Part shown: positions 35,678 to 49,300 of the stretch, piece by piece
Layout: each line of letters starts with the position of its first letter
Position numbering within the stretch: the first letter of the stretch is position 1
From: Thermothelomyces thermophilus ATCC 42464
Lineage: Eukaryota; Ascomycota; Sordariomycetes; Sordariales; Chaetomiaceae
Assembly: GCF_000226095.1 (NCBI RefSeq)
Contig: NC_016476.1
Coordinates: 2,790,001-2,854,000, forward strand
Direction: 5' to 3'
Length of the DNA: 64,000 nucleotides
Translations under genes and position numbers: made by a program
Notes under the pieces: model-generated
What the model saw: only the letters and a program-made list of their open reading frames with translations
The model's database searches: none
What the model was told of the DNA's origin: nothing

Positions 35678-38600
35678 CTAGTTCTTATGAGTTGTCTTCT
35701 AGTCTAAAATCAAGCTATTTAACTAGGTACTATAGTTCCCTATTGATAATATATAAATCTAGAATTTCTTCGATATCCTATTCTTCTTCCTCGTCTTCTG
35801 CTTCGATGTATATAGCAACCTTGGTGTTTTTTGGTACTGGTTCGAGGAGTGAAATATAAAAAACATCTATCTATAGTCGTATAGATGACGGTAACGATAG
35901 TCAGTAGTTAGATGTCGAAATTCGTTCTTTAATAACGAAGGGTCCGACCTTCTTAAAGTCTAGCTTCGTGCTTGGTCGTTTGGTTCGTAAGTTCTATATG
36001 ATTAGGTAGACTTTGTCTCCCCTCTCTAGGCAAGGTCCCTCGAGCCTGTGTTTATTATAGTAGTTCTTTATTCCAGTCTTGACAAACTCGAGTTCTTTTT
36101 TAAGCTTTTTATATAGTATATACATTTGTTCCGCTTTGACTGCTGCTCTCGGCACTGTAACCTCTAGTCCTTACCTAAGGTCTGCTTTATATCTGTAGTT
36201 CGCGAAGAACGGTGTGACTTTGGTCGTTTCTGTCGGCGTCGTGTTATAGGTAAGTTGTGCTGTTAGTAATAGCATGACCTAGTCGTCTTACTAGTAGTTG
36301 ACGTAAGAACGGAGATACTACTTAATAACTTGGTTTAGTTACTCCGTTTGTCTGTCGGTTTGCGGGTGATATGCCGTTAATAGCTTGCTATTAACGCCTA
36401 ATCGTTATATTAACGCTTGCTAGAACTTCGATACGAACTTAGTGTCTCTGTTGGTGATCTATTCTTGCGGCTAAGCATATACTGATGTAACTTGCCGATA
36501 GATTACGTCTGCTAGCTATTTAGCTGTCTAGGACTCCTTGTAGGGAAAGAAGTATACCTATTTAGTTAGGCAATCTACTATAATAAGAATACTATTGTAG
36601 ATTACTCCTATAGCCGTGTCCTTAGATTCTAGCAGCTTTATAATAAAGTCTATTATAACCAAGCTCTATAGTTTGTTAGCTATTAGTAGTAGCTAAAGTA
36701 GCCTATACGGCTTATATCGTGCCGTTTTGCTTCGATTGCAGATATTGTAGCTCTATATAACTTCCTTAACTCGTGCTATTAACTGTGGAAAGTCGTAATG
36801 TTTCTTGACTTATGCGATAGTCTTTATAACTCCTTTATATCCTCCGAGTTTTGACTCGTAGAGTTCTCGAATCATCCGTAGCTATTGACCTTTGTTATAG
36901 ATATACGCTTTACCTTGGTACTAGAGTTTTCTATCTTTTTCTTCCACTCCGTCAGGTACCACTGGTCCGGGTGTTACTTAATACTATACCTCGTTAATCC
37001 TTTCCTCTCGAAAGATTACGTAGCATTCTAGGAACGAGTCAAGTAGATTATCTTCTATAGGTATCTGCGTTTCGTAGTGTAGCGTTCCGTCTGTTTGTTC
37101 CTTGAACAATGGTAGTATTGTTTCTGTTTGTCCTTCTGTATGATCCGTTCGTCGGCTTAAGATATCCGCTTGTACGTTCTCTTTGCCCTTCTTATAACGG
37201 ATCTCAAAGTTAAATTCTACAAGGAACTCTACCTATCGTATTTGTCGTCCGTTAAGCTCCTTCGTTGTCGTAAAGTATCATAGGTTCTTATAATCTATAT
37301 ATACTTATACCGGTTTAATCGTGCTGCTAAGGTATAGTCACTATTCCTTAAAAGCTTTGACAATTGTAAGTAGTTCCTTGTCATGAATCGGATAATTAAG
37401 ACGTAGTCTATCGAGCCTCTTTGAAAAGAAGGCTATAGGATGTAGCTTTCCTTGTCTGTCTCGTTGTCCTAATTGTCCTCCGATGGCGTAGTCTAAAGCG
37501 TCTATTTCTACCTCGAATGGCTTCTTAGGGTCCGGTAGTACTAGTATTAGATCTTTAGTAATGGCGTTACGGATCTACGTAAATGCTTACTCGTATCGCT
37601 CTTCCTATTAGAATTTAGCGTTCTTCTTGGTAAGTTCGTATAAAGGTCGTGCGATCGCTCTAAAGTTTCTAATGAATATTTGGTAGAAGTTTGCAAATCC
37701 GATGAAACTTCGTACTTCCGTAACTAACGTCAGTCGTAGCTAATTCTTAATGGCTTTAACCTTTGAGGGTTCTATCTGAATTTGTCCTAGGGATATTTTG
37801 TATCCTAGAAATACCGTTTTCCTAATGTGGAATTTGTTCTTTTCCTTGTTAACTAATAGTTTATATATATATAGTGTGTCTAATACTACTTTTATGTGCT
37901 TCTAGTGTTTGTCTATCGTCTTAGAGAAGATGAGTATATTATCGAGATAACATATCACAAATTTATTAAGAAAGGGTCGGATAGCTTGATCAATCAGGGC
38001 TTAGAACGTTGCTAGCACGTTTATAAGTCCGAATGGCATGACGAGGTACTTGTAATAGCTATAGGGTGTCCTAAAGGCCGTTTTCTACTTGTTACCTTCT
38101 TTGATCTATATATAGTTATAGGCCGATGGCAAGTCAAGACGCGTAAAATATTAGGCTCCTACTAACTGATCTTGGAGCCGTGAGATTAGCGGTAACGGGT
38201 ATCGATTTTTTACGGTCTGTTCGTTAAGTTACCGATAGTCGACGTATAACCGTAGCTTTCCGTCTTTCTTAGGCATAAACAGGATTAGGTAGCCTGCTAG
38301 CGATGTCGATAGGCAGATATATCCTCTTCGAAGGTTTTCCTCCAAATATCACTTAAGTTCTTCGTTCTGTGTCTAGCTCGTATAGTAAATCTTAAAGAAC
38401 TTTAGTTATGCTCCTTCCTTGAGCTTGATCTCGTGATCCTATGGGCCATGTTCTGGTAATCCTTCTAGATGCTTCGGTTCGAATGCTAGGTATCCCTTGT
38501 ACTCCTTCGGTACTTCCCTAGTCTTATCTTGTCTCTCGGTTTTCTAATAGTATACAAACTTGGTTCTATCTATAGCGATACTAGTGATTTCTCCTGTCTT

Positions 38601-39347
38601 AACCTACTGCTCTAATTATAGTGCTCCGTAGTTATTAATAGAGAGAACAGCTATCGGCGATTCGGCTTGTTCCTCCTATTACGATATCGATGTTATTATG
38701 CTGCCTCTTCTAGAGTCTATAGTGGTCTGCTTACTACTATCTGTCTCTTGTGGTAGATCTATAGGATATGCCTTTCTCTAAGTATTGTCTGCTCGTGATC
38801 CTTATATACTCCCTATCTCGCTAGTCGAATACGACTTTATTTAGGGTCGTAGGTAGTTACTATTCTTCTAGCTAATGTCCGGGTCGTAATCTTCATACTA
38901 TAGTAACCCTAATATCATATCTTTATCGTTACCTATGTCTACGATACTAAATATGACTACTATAGTCTTCCCTACTATAGTGATGTCGATCGGTTCGGTC
39001 TCTCTATATATCTATTACATTAGAAATAGCCCTTTGACTATGTTATGCTTCTGCTTTATTCTCTAAGGTATCCGTAGCTGATTTACAAGTGTCGGTAATA
39101 TTAGGTTTATCTCTACTCTACTATCTACTAGTATAAGCATTTCGTGCTGTTTCTATTGTGTTGTTATCTACAATCGCTTGTCTTGCCGCCGCCGCCTAAA
39201 GATTACGGCGATTTCCTATATTTCTGCCGGGAGGTCTCGGTATAGTGGTCTCTTACGCTAGTTCCTCCTGTACTACACTACCACTTGCCGTTACATAGGC
39301 GTTAATAGTTTTCGGGCCCCTTGAAGGGCCCTGACCCGTTTCCTAGG
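35613..39347 (-). pseudogene. pol: pol of element G (PR-RT-RH-IN-chromodomain)
   Basis: 3735 bp, 1245 codons with TAG at 35615-35613, identical in length to H. Domain order as in H: protease near 39125, RT about 38370-37700, RNase H about 37670-37190, integrase about 36850-35900, chromodomain about 35780-35650. TAG/TAA interruptions. Confidence 0.9.
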
Positions 39348-41563
39348 TCAGTGCTAACCTCTTCAGTTGTTTGGCTAATAGCGGCTTTGTCAATCGTGCT
39401 CATTTCCGTAAGCCATTGAGTGCTTACGGCTTCCTACCATTAGGTCCGTTCTGCTTTCCGTCGTACGTGCTATAGCTTCGTCTGAAGCTCCCGAATTCGC
39501 AATTTCTTTTCGTCTACGTGATAGAGGTAATCGTTACTCTAGCACGAGTCCTATATATCTTGTCTAGTTCTATAGTACCTAGGCTAGGCTTGTCTTGGAA
39601 CTATCGTGATACCTTCTAAATTATGGGCTTCGATCTTCCAGAGCAATTCGGCCGCTCTATTTCCTGTATCGTAGACCTATTCCATAGGGCGTAAGCTTCC
39701 GTCCTCATTTCCTTGTTAGGTCGGCTAGTGATTGTTTTCGAATTTGTTACGGAAGTAGTATCGGCATTTGTATGCCATATACTAGAACCAAAGCACTTAT
39801 ATATATACCTTATATCGAGGGTATAGTCGCGTAGCATTGCCTAGGAGGTATTAGAATTCTTTCCCGAATCCTTCCTACTATATATAGGCCATAGGTACTC
39901 TAATACTAATATAGGAGTATTTCTTCTAGTAGCTTTCCCATATACGTTCGTCTTTCCCACGGTTTGCTCGTATAAACTAGTATTCTAGGTTCCGTACGTC
40001 GTTACTAAGTTACTAATCGTTAAGGTACTCGGCGTAGCTATTAGGCCTATTATATATCATAGGCTATTTTCCTTTAATAGCTTTTACAATACGTCGGAGT
40101 TCCCTTATTTCGTCCTTTATCTTATTACTCTATTAAGCAAGTCAAGTCAAGCGCCTATCCTATTTACGTAGTTCTATATTAAGTTAGAAAACTTCGTTAT
40201 AGTACTATTCGATTCGTTCCTAGAGGAATAGAGCATTAGGTCCGGGTCTTTCGATTCCTTAAATGTTAGTTGTCTACAATCTATCTCGCCTCTACGTAAC
40301 TATGAAACCCTACTGCCTCAAGGCTAGGAGAATTGAAATTAGCGGTGTATACTCTCCTGCCGTGTCCCATTTGGCGAGACCTATCTCTAGGTCTATAGTA
40401 ACCAGTTTAGAGTATGGTGCTTGTTCGTCTTTACTATTGCTGTCGTGTTCGAGACTATCCGCGTCACTGTCCTTGTCTTTGTAGCTTGTGGCCGCTACTT
40501 TGATAACGTCCTTGGTAGCTTTGTCGATAGCCGTAATTTCCTTTCTAGGGACTGGTTTCTATTCTTTCTTTAGGCTCTAGTATTCTCGCTTATAGTGCCC
40601 TTTCTTTCTATAGTTATAGTAGGTAATACTAGACTTGTCTTTAGTTGTCTTCTTCTAGTCTTGCTTCTATGCTACGTTTATATCTATAGCTCTAGGGTAT
40701 GTCCTGTACAAGGTACTAACGTATACTCGCTTTTTCTTATCGTTAGCCTTAAGTGTAGTTCTGTTTATTTGACCTCGTTTCTACTACTCTTATATATAGA
40801 GTCGATCATCGATCCTAATGGCCTATATAATATATTTATCTAGGGTTTTAAACTAATTATACTTATATAGCTTGTCTTTGACCTTTTCCTTTAAGCCATT
40901 ATAGAATAATTATATTAATGCCTTATCATTAAGCTAAGACTTAAGTATGTCCTATCTAAACTATATGGCGTAGGAGGCTACTAACTTAGTCTATTAGAGA
41001 TTAGTAAGTCTTTCTTGTATATAAATCTTCTTATCTTTGTCGCTAAAAACTTTCCGAAGCTCTTCTTCGAAACAGTTATAAGATCGGAAGACTGCCTATA
41101 TAAATGTATCTTAGTCGTCTTTGTCTTCCTTAGTAAGATAGTCATTCTATATAGGCTCGAACTATCTAAGTGCCTTGCCCTCTAGTCTTGTAGCTACGTA
41201 GAGGACTTTGGCTTTGTCGTCCGGAAACTTGCCGTCATTAAGCCGGAAGTAGGATCGGAGGTTTGTTAGGAATCCTATAAGATCCTCCTTAGTTCCTCTA
41301 TATTTGCTAGGTAGTTTGATCTTGATACGCTTCGCCTTGGCGCCCTCGAGTGCCTCGATTTTAGTATAGGCCTCGTTAACCAACTTCTATAAGTACTTCT
41401 CGCGGTTCTCGAGTTCCTTGATTTAGGCTTAAGCAGCCTTATCTCTCTAGTCTAACTCCTAGATCCGCTGCTAGAGTTGACTAAGCTAAGTAAGCAGCTA
41501 TTCGGCCGTGACGTTAGTAGCTATGTCGATGTCAAGGTCGAAGTCACCTCTGTTCTGAACTAT
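39302..41563 (-). pseudogene. gag: gag of element G
   Basis: 2262 bp, ATA (41563-41561) to TAA (39304-39302). The N-terminal 41383-41162 stretch is open for 73 codons and reads GAKAKRIKIKLPSKYRGTKEDLIGFLTN, cleanly showing the capsid-like region. Junction heptamer AGGAAAC at 39344-39338. Confidence 0.88.
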
Positions 41564-41590
41564 AATAGAACAAAGGGAGTGGTAATAACG

Positions 41591-42017
41591 TATGACGAAC
41601 CTAACTTAGACTTCTTCTAAAAGGGTCTAGACGAAGGTGAATTGAGCAGGACAAGTAGGCAGGTCGTCTAAGGGATTTGGTAAAGCTAAAGGGTTTATAA
41701 CAATACTAGAGTTGTCTCTTATAGTAATTAGCAATGCTTGGTATAAGTATTGTGATTGTGATTATTACTACTGGTGAACTCCTAGAGTCTACTATAATAA
41801 GTGACTATTTATATGTATATATACTCCTAGGATTACTAGCAGTTGTGGTGATTATTTATACTAGCTTACCTGGCTTATATTGTGAGCTAGTGATCCTCTG
41901 TTAGGATCATTTCTTGCTAAGCGTGATCCTGTCCTGATTGGTCTATTATTCCTTTGGCTTAATTAGCCCGTTTGTGCTAGTGGCTTAGGCGGTATCTGCA
42001 TGTATATTTCCGTGACA
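41591..42017 (-). repeat. 5' LTR of element G (U3 type IIIb)
   Basis: 427 bp, TATGACGAACC to TTCCGTGACA. Compared with 34464-34890, all differences I found are C/T or G/A transitions. Confidence 0.95.
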
Positions 42018-43664
42018 ATAAAGCTAAAGTCCTCTACGTAGCTACAAGACTAGAGGGCAAGGCACTTAGATAGTTCGAGCCTATATAGAACGACTATCTT
42101 ACTAAAGAAGATAAAGACAACCGAGATACATTTATATAGGCAGTCTTTTAATCTTACAACCGTTTTAAAAAAAAGCTTTAAAAGGTTTTTAGTAATAAAG
42201 ATAAGAAGATTTATATATAAGAAAGACTTACTAATCTCTAATAGACCAAGTTAGTAGCCTCTTATGCTATATAGTTTAGATAGGATATACTTAAGTCTTA
42301 GCTTAACGATAAGGCATTAATGTAACTATTCTATAATAGCTTAAAGGAAAAGGTTAAAGATAAGCTATATAAGTACGACTAGCCTAAGACCCTAGATAAA
42401 TATATTATATAGGCTATCAGGATCGATAATCGACTCTATATACAAGAGTAGTAGAAATAAGGTTAGATAAACGGAACCGTAGTTAAGGCTAACGACAAGA
42501 AAAAACGAGTATATATTAGCACCTCGTATAGGACGTATCCTAGAGCTATAGATATAGACGTAGTATAGAAGCAGGACAAGAAGAAGACGACTAAAGATAA
42601 GTCTAACGTTACCTACTATAATTATAGAAAGAAAGGACACTATAAACGAGAATATCGAGGCCTAAAGAAAGACTAGAAACTAGTTCTTGGAAGGAAAATT
42701 ACGGCTATTAACAAAACTACTAAGGATATTATCGAAGTAGCAGCTACAAGCTATGAAAATAGGGATAGTAATATAGATAGTCTTAGACACAATAGCGATA
42801 GTAAAGATAAATAAGTACCGTACTCTAAACTAATTACTATAGACCTAGAGATAGGTCTTGCCGAATAGGACACGGCAAGAGAATATATACTATTAATTTC
42901 GATTTTCCTAGCCTTAAGATAGTAGGGTTTTATAGTTACCTAGAGGCGAGATAGATCGTAGACGACCGATACCTAAGGAATCGAGAGACCTAGACCTAAT
43001 GTTCCATTTCTCTAAGAACGAATCGAATAGTACTGTAACGAAGTTTTCTAGCTTAATACGGAACTGCGTAAACAGGATAGACGCCTAATTTGACTTACCT
43101 AGTAGAGTAATAAGATGAGGGACAAGATAAGGGAACTTCGATATATCGTAGAAACCATTAAAGGAGAACGGTCTATGATATATAATAGGCCTAATAGCTA
43201 CGCCGAGTATTTTGATGACTAGCAACTTAGCTATAACATATAGAACTCCAAATACTAGTTTATATACGCGAACCGCGGAAAGGATAAGCGTATATAGGAA
43301 AGCTATTAGAAGAAACACTCCTACCTTAGCATTAGAATATCCATAGTCTATATATAGTAGGAAGGATTTAGAAAAGAATTCTAATACCTTTTAGGCGACG
43401 CTACGCGACTATACCCTTAATATAAGGCATATATACAAGTGCCCTAGTTCTAGTATATAGTATATAAATGCCAATACTACTTTTACAATAAATTCGAAAA
43501 TAATTACTAGCCGACCTAATAAAGAAATGAAGATAGGAGCCTCCGCCCTGTAGAATAGGTCTATAATACAGGAAATAGAGCAGCCAAATTGCTCTAGAAG
43601 ATCAAAGCCCGCGATCTAGAAGGCATTATAGTAGTTCTAAAACAAGCCTAGCCTAGGTACTATG

Positions 43665-44091
43665 TGTCACGGAAATATATATGCAGATGCCGCCTAAGCC
43701 ACTAGCACGAACGGGCTAATCAAGCCGAAGGAATGATAGACTAATCAGGACGGGATCACGCTTAGCAAGAAATGATCCCAACAGAGGATCACTAGCTCAC
43801 AATATAAGCTAGGTAAACCAATATAAATAATTACTATGACTAGTAGTAATCCTAGGAGTATATATACATATAAATAGTTACTCGTCATAGTAGACTCTAG
43901 GAGTTCACCAGTAGTAATAATTACAATCACAGTACTCATACCAAGCATTGCTAATTACTATAAGAGACAACTCTAGTATTGTTATAAACCCTTTGGCTTC
44001 ACCGAATCCCTTAGACGACCTGCCTACTTGTCATGCTCAATCTACCTCCGTCTAGACCCTTTTAGAAGAAGTCTGAGTTAGGTTCGTCACA
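43665..44091 (+). repeat. 5' LTR of element H (U3 type IIIb)
   Basis: 427 bp, TGTCACGGAAATAT to GGTTCGTCACA. In element sense: two CCAAT motifs near the start, GATCAC repeats, TATATATACATA box at about 43859, then conserved R/U5. The next bases CGTTATTACCACTCCC would hold the primer-binding site. Confidence 0.95.
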
Positions 44092-44118
44092 CGTTATTAC
44101 CACTCCCTTTGTTCTATT

Positions 44119-46380
44119 ATAGTTTAGAACGGAGGTGACTTCGACCTTAACATCAACATAGCTACCAATGTCACAGCCGAACAGCTGCTTGCTTAGCTTA
44201 GTTAACTCTAGTAGCGGATCTAGGAGTTGGACTAGAGAGATAAGGCTGCTTAAGCTCGAATCAAGGAACTCGAGAACCGTGAAAAGTACTTGTAGAAGTT
44301 GGTTAATAAGGCCTATGCCAAAATCGAGGCACTCGAGGGCGCTAAAGCGAAGCGTATCAAGATCGAACTACCTAGCAAATATAGAGGAACTAAGGAAGAT
44401 TTTGTAGGATTCCTAATAAACCTCTAATCTTACTTCCGGCTTAATGATGACATATTTCTAGACAATAAAGCTAAAGTCCTCTATATAGCTACGAGACTAG
44501 AGGGCAAGGCACTTAGATAGTTCGAGCCTATGTAGAACGACTATCTTACGGAGGAAGACGAAGACGACCGAGACGCGTTTATATAGGCAGTCTTCCGATC
44601 TTATAACCGTTTCGAAGAAGAGCTTCGGAAGGTTTTTAGCGATAAAGACAAGAAGATTTATATATAAGAAAGACTTACTAATCTCTGATAGACTAAGTTA
44701 ATAGCCTCCTATACTATATAGTTTAGATAGGACATACTTAAGTCTTAGCTTAACGGTAAGGCATTAATATAATTGTTCTATAATAGCTTAAAGGAAAAGG
44801 TCAAGGACAAGCTATATAAGTACGATTAGCCTAAGACTCTAGATAAATATATTGTATAAGCTATTAGAATCGATGATTAACTCTATATATAGGAGTAATA
44901 GAAACAAGGTCAAATAAACGGAACTATGATTAAGGCTAATGACAAGAAAAAGCGAGTATACATCAGTACCTTATATAGGACGTACCCTAGAGCTATAGAT
45001 ATAGATATAGCGTAGAAGTAAGACTAGAAGAAGACGACTAAAGATAAGTCTAATATTATCTACTATAACTATAGAAAGAAAGGGCATTATAAGCGAGAAT
45101 GTCAGAGCCCGAAGAAAGAATAGAAACTAGTCCCTAGAAAGGAAATTACGGCTATCGACGAAACTACTAAGGACGTTATCGAAGTAACAGCTATAAGCTA
45201 TAAAGATAGGGACAGTGATATAGATAGTCTCGGACACGACGGCAACGGTAAAGACGAACAAGCACCGTACTCCGAACTGGTCACTATAGACCTAGAGATA
45301 GGTCTCGCCGAATAGGACACGGCAGAAGAGTATGTACCGCCAATTTCGATTCTCCTAGCCTTGAGGTAGTAGGGTTTTACAGTTATATAGAGGTAGGATA
45401 GATTATAGATAACTGATACCTAAGGAATCGAAAGACCTAGACCTAATGCTCTATTCCTCTAAGAACAAATCGAATAGTACTATAACAAAGTTTTCCGACT
45501 TAATATAGAACTACGCGAATAGGATAGGCGCTTGACTTGACTTGCCTAGTAGAGTGATAAGACGAAGGACGAAATAAGGGAACTCCGATATATTGTAGAA
45601 GCTATTAAAGGAGAACAGCCTGTGATATATGATAGGCCTGATAGCTACGCCGAGTACCTTGATAATTAGTAACTTAGCAACGATATGTAGAACCTAGAAT
45701 ACTAGTTTATACGCGCAAACCGCGGAAAAGACGAGCGTATATAGGAAAGCTACTAGAAGAAACACTCTTATCTTAGCATTAGAGTACCTATAGCCTACGT
45801 ATAGTAGGAAGGATTCGGGAAAGAATTCTAATACCTCCTAGGTGACGCCACGTAACTATACCCTCGACACGAGGTATATACGCAAGTGCCCTAGTTCTAG
45901 TGTATAGCATACAAATGCCGATACTACTTCCGCGACAAATTCGAAAACAATCACTAGCCGACCCGACAAGGAAATGAGGATAGAAGCTTACGCCCTGTAG
46001 AATAGGTCTACGATATAGGAAACAGAGTAGCCGAATTGCTCTAGAAGATCGAAGCCTATGATCTAGGAAGTATTATAATAGTTCTAAGACGAGCCTAGCC
46101 TAGGTACTATAGAATCGGACGAGATATATAGAACTTGTGCTAGAGTAATGATTGCCTTTATTACGCGGACGAAAAGAAATCGCGAATTCGGGAGCTTTAG
46201 ATGAAGCTATAGTATATACGATGAAAAGCGGAGCAGACTTAATGGTAGGAAGCCGCAAGCACTCAATGGCTTACGGAAATGAGTATGATTGATAAAGCCG
46301 CTATTAGCTAAACAACCGAAGAGGTTAGTATTGACCTAGGAAACGGGTTAAGGCCCTTCAAGGGGCCCGGAAACCATTAA
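44119..46380 (+). pseudogene. gag: gag of element H: 753-codon Gag with mid-protein CCHC knuckle
   Basis: Gag forms the virus-like particle and binds RNA. The frame has 753 sense codons from ATA (44119, probable mutated ATG, 28 bp after the LTR) to TAA at 46378-46380. In order: Gln/Glu-rich coiled-coil-like N-terminus (codons about 20-80), capsid-like region (IKIELPSKYRGTK onwards), a CCHC knuckle at about codons 315-328 (Y-Y-N-Y-R-K-K-G-H-Y-K-R-E-C, two Cys mutated), and a further 420 codons. These include coiled-coil-like sequence (about codons 450-500) and Cys/His-containing stretches (KCRYYFRDKFENNH, NLCQSNDCLYYADEKK). A knuckle followed by so long a tail is unusual. Interruptions are TAG/TAA. 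Confidence 0.88.
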
Positions 46381-49300
46381 CGCCCGTGTAGCGGCAAGTG
46401 GTAGCGTAGTATAGGAGGAACTGGCGTAAGAGACCACTATACCGAGACCTCCCGGCAGAAATATAGGAAATCGCTACAATCTTTGGACGACGGCGGCAAG
46501 ACAAACGACTATAGATAATAGCATAATAGAAATAGTACGAAATGCTCGTACTAATGGATAGTAGAGCAGAGATGAACTTGATTTTGCCGACGCTTATAAA
46601 TTAGCTATAGATACCCTAGAGAATAAAACAAAAGTATAGTATAGTCAAAAGGCTATTTCCGACGTAATAGGTATATAAGGAGACCGAACCGATCGATATC
46701 ACTATAGTAGGGAAGACTATAGCAGTCGTATTTAGTATTATAGATATAGGTAATAATAAAGATATAATATTAGGGTTACCATAGTATGAAGATTATAACC
46801 CGGACATTAGCTAGAAGAATAGTAGCTACCTACAACCCCGGATAGAGTTATATTTGACTAGCAAGATAAGGAGCGCGTAAGGATCGCAAGCAGACGATGC
46901 TTAAGGGAAGGTATGTCCTATAGATCTACCGTAAGAGACGGACAGTAGCAGGCAGACCATTATAGACTCTAGAAGAGGCGGCATAACAACATTGATATCG
47001 CGATAGGAGGAACAAGCTAAACTGCCAATAGCTATTCTCTCCGTTGACAAATGCAGAGCATTGTAATTAGAGTAGTAGGTTAAGATAGGAGAAATCACTA
47101 GCATCGCTATAGATGGAACCAAGTTCGTATACTATTAGAAAACCGAGAGACGAGACTAGAACGGGGAAGTACCGAAGGAGTATAAGGGATACCTAGCATT
47201 CGAATCGAAGCATCTAGAAAGATTACTAGAACACGGCCTATAGGATTATAAGATTAAGCTTAAGGAAGGAGTATGACTAAAGTTCTTTAAGATTTACTAT
47301 ACAAGCTAGATATAGAATAAAGAACTTAAGCGATATTTAGAGGAGAACCTTCGAAGAGGACATATCCGCCTATTGATATCGCTAGCAGGCTACCTAATCC
47401 TGTTTGTGCCTAAGAAAGATAGAAAGCTACGGTTATACGTTAACTATTGGTAACTTAACAAACAGACCGTGAAAAATCGATACCTGTTACTACTGATCTC
47501 ACGGCTCCGAGATCAGTTAGCAAGAGCCTAATATTTTACGCGTCTTGACTTGCCATCGGCCTATAACTATATATAGATCAAAGAAGGCGACAAGTAGAAA
47601 ACGGCCTTTAGGATACCCTATAGCCATTATAAGTACCTCGTCATGCCATTCGGACTTATAAACGCGCCGGCAATGTTTTAAGCCCTGATTGATCAAGCTA
47701 TCCAACCCTTTCTCGACAAATTTACAGTATATTATCTCGACGATATACTTATCTTCTCTAAGACGATAGACGAATACCGGAAGTACGTAAAAGTAGTATT
47801 AGACGCGCTATATACGTATAAGCTATTAGTTAACAAGGAAAAGAGCGAATTCTATATTAGGAAGATAGTCTTTTTAGGATATAAAATATCCCTAGGACAA
47901 ATTTAGATAGAACCTTCAAAGGTTAAAGCTATTAAGAATTGGCTACGACCAACGTTAGTCACAGAAGTACAAAGCTTTATCGGATTTACAAACTTCTACC
48001 GAATGTTTATTAGGAACTTTAGAGCGATTATACAACCTTTATACGAACTTACTAAGAAGAACGCTAAATTCCAATGGGAAGAGCGACACAAGCAAGCATT
48101 TACGTAGATCTATAACGCCATTACTAAAGATCTAGTACTGGTACTACTAGACCCTAAGAAGCCATTCGAGGTAGAGATAGATGCTTTAGACTATGCTATC
48201 GGAGGATAATTAGGATAACGAGACAAATAAGGGAAGCTATATCCTATAGCCTTCTTTTCAAAGAAGCTCGACAGACTACGTCTCAATTATCCAATCTATA
48301 ATAAGGAATTACTTACAATTGTCGAAGCTTTTAAGGAATGGCGACTATACCTTAGTAGCACGATTAAACTAGTACAAGTATATACGGATTACAAGAACCT
48401 ACGATACTTTATAATGACAAAGGAACTTAACAGACGACAAATACGATAGGTAGAATTCCTTACGGAATTTAACTTCGAGATCTACTACAAGAAGGGCAAA
48501 GAAAACATATAAGTAGATATTTTAAGCCGACGAACGGATTATATAGAAGGACGAACAGGAATAACACCACCGTTATTTAAGGAACAAATAGACAGAACGC
48601 TATATCACGAAACGTAGACACCTGTAGAAGATGATCTACTTAACTCGTTCCTAGAATGCTACGTAATCTTTCGAGAGGAAAGGATCAACGAGGCATAGTA
48701 TCAAGTAGCACCCGGACTAGTGGTACCTAACGGAGTGGAAGAGAAAGATAGGAAACTCTGGTACCGAGGCAAAGCGTATATCTACGATAAAGACTAATAG
48801 CTACGAATGATTCGAGAACTCTACGAGTTAAAACTCGGAGGACACAAGGGAGTTACGAAGACTGTCGTATAAGTCAAGAAACACTACGACTTTCCACAGT
48901 TAATGGTACGAGTTAAGGAAGTCGTACGGAGCTACGACATCTGTAATCGAAGTAAAACGGTACGATATAAGCTATATAGGCTACTTTAGCTACTGCCGAT
49001 AGCTGACAAACTATAGAGCTTGGTTACGATAGACTTTATTACGAAGCTGCTAGAATCTAAGGACATAGCTATAGGAGTAATCTACAATAGTATTCTTACT
49101 GTAGTAGATCGCCTGACTAAATAGGTATACTTCTTTCCCTATAAGGAGTCCTAGATAGCTAAACAGCTAGTAGACATGATCTATCGGCAAGTTATATTAG
49201 TATATGCTTGGCCGCAAGAATAGATCACCGATAGAGACACCAAGTTCGCATCGAAGTTCTAGTAAGCGTTAATAAGACGATTAGGCATTAATAGTAAGCT

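Larger units (their letters stand above)
34464..42017 (-). mobile_element. Element G: complete chromovirus, minus strand, in gag of F
   Basis: 7554 bp with 427-bp LTRs and 6-bp identical flanks ataaag (34458-34463 and 42018-42023). A 6-bp copy is needed to keep F's gag length exact. Full gene set including the antisense gene. RIP damage is lighter than in A-D: CAG, TGG and CpA sites survive in places. Confidence 0.96.
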
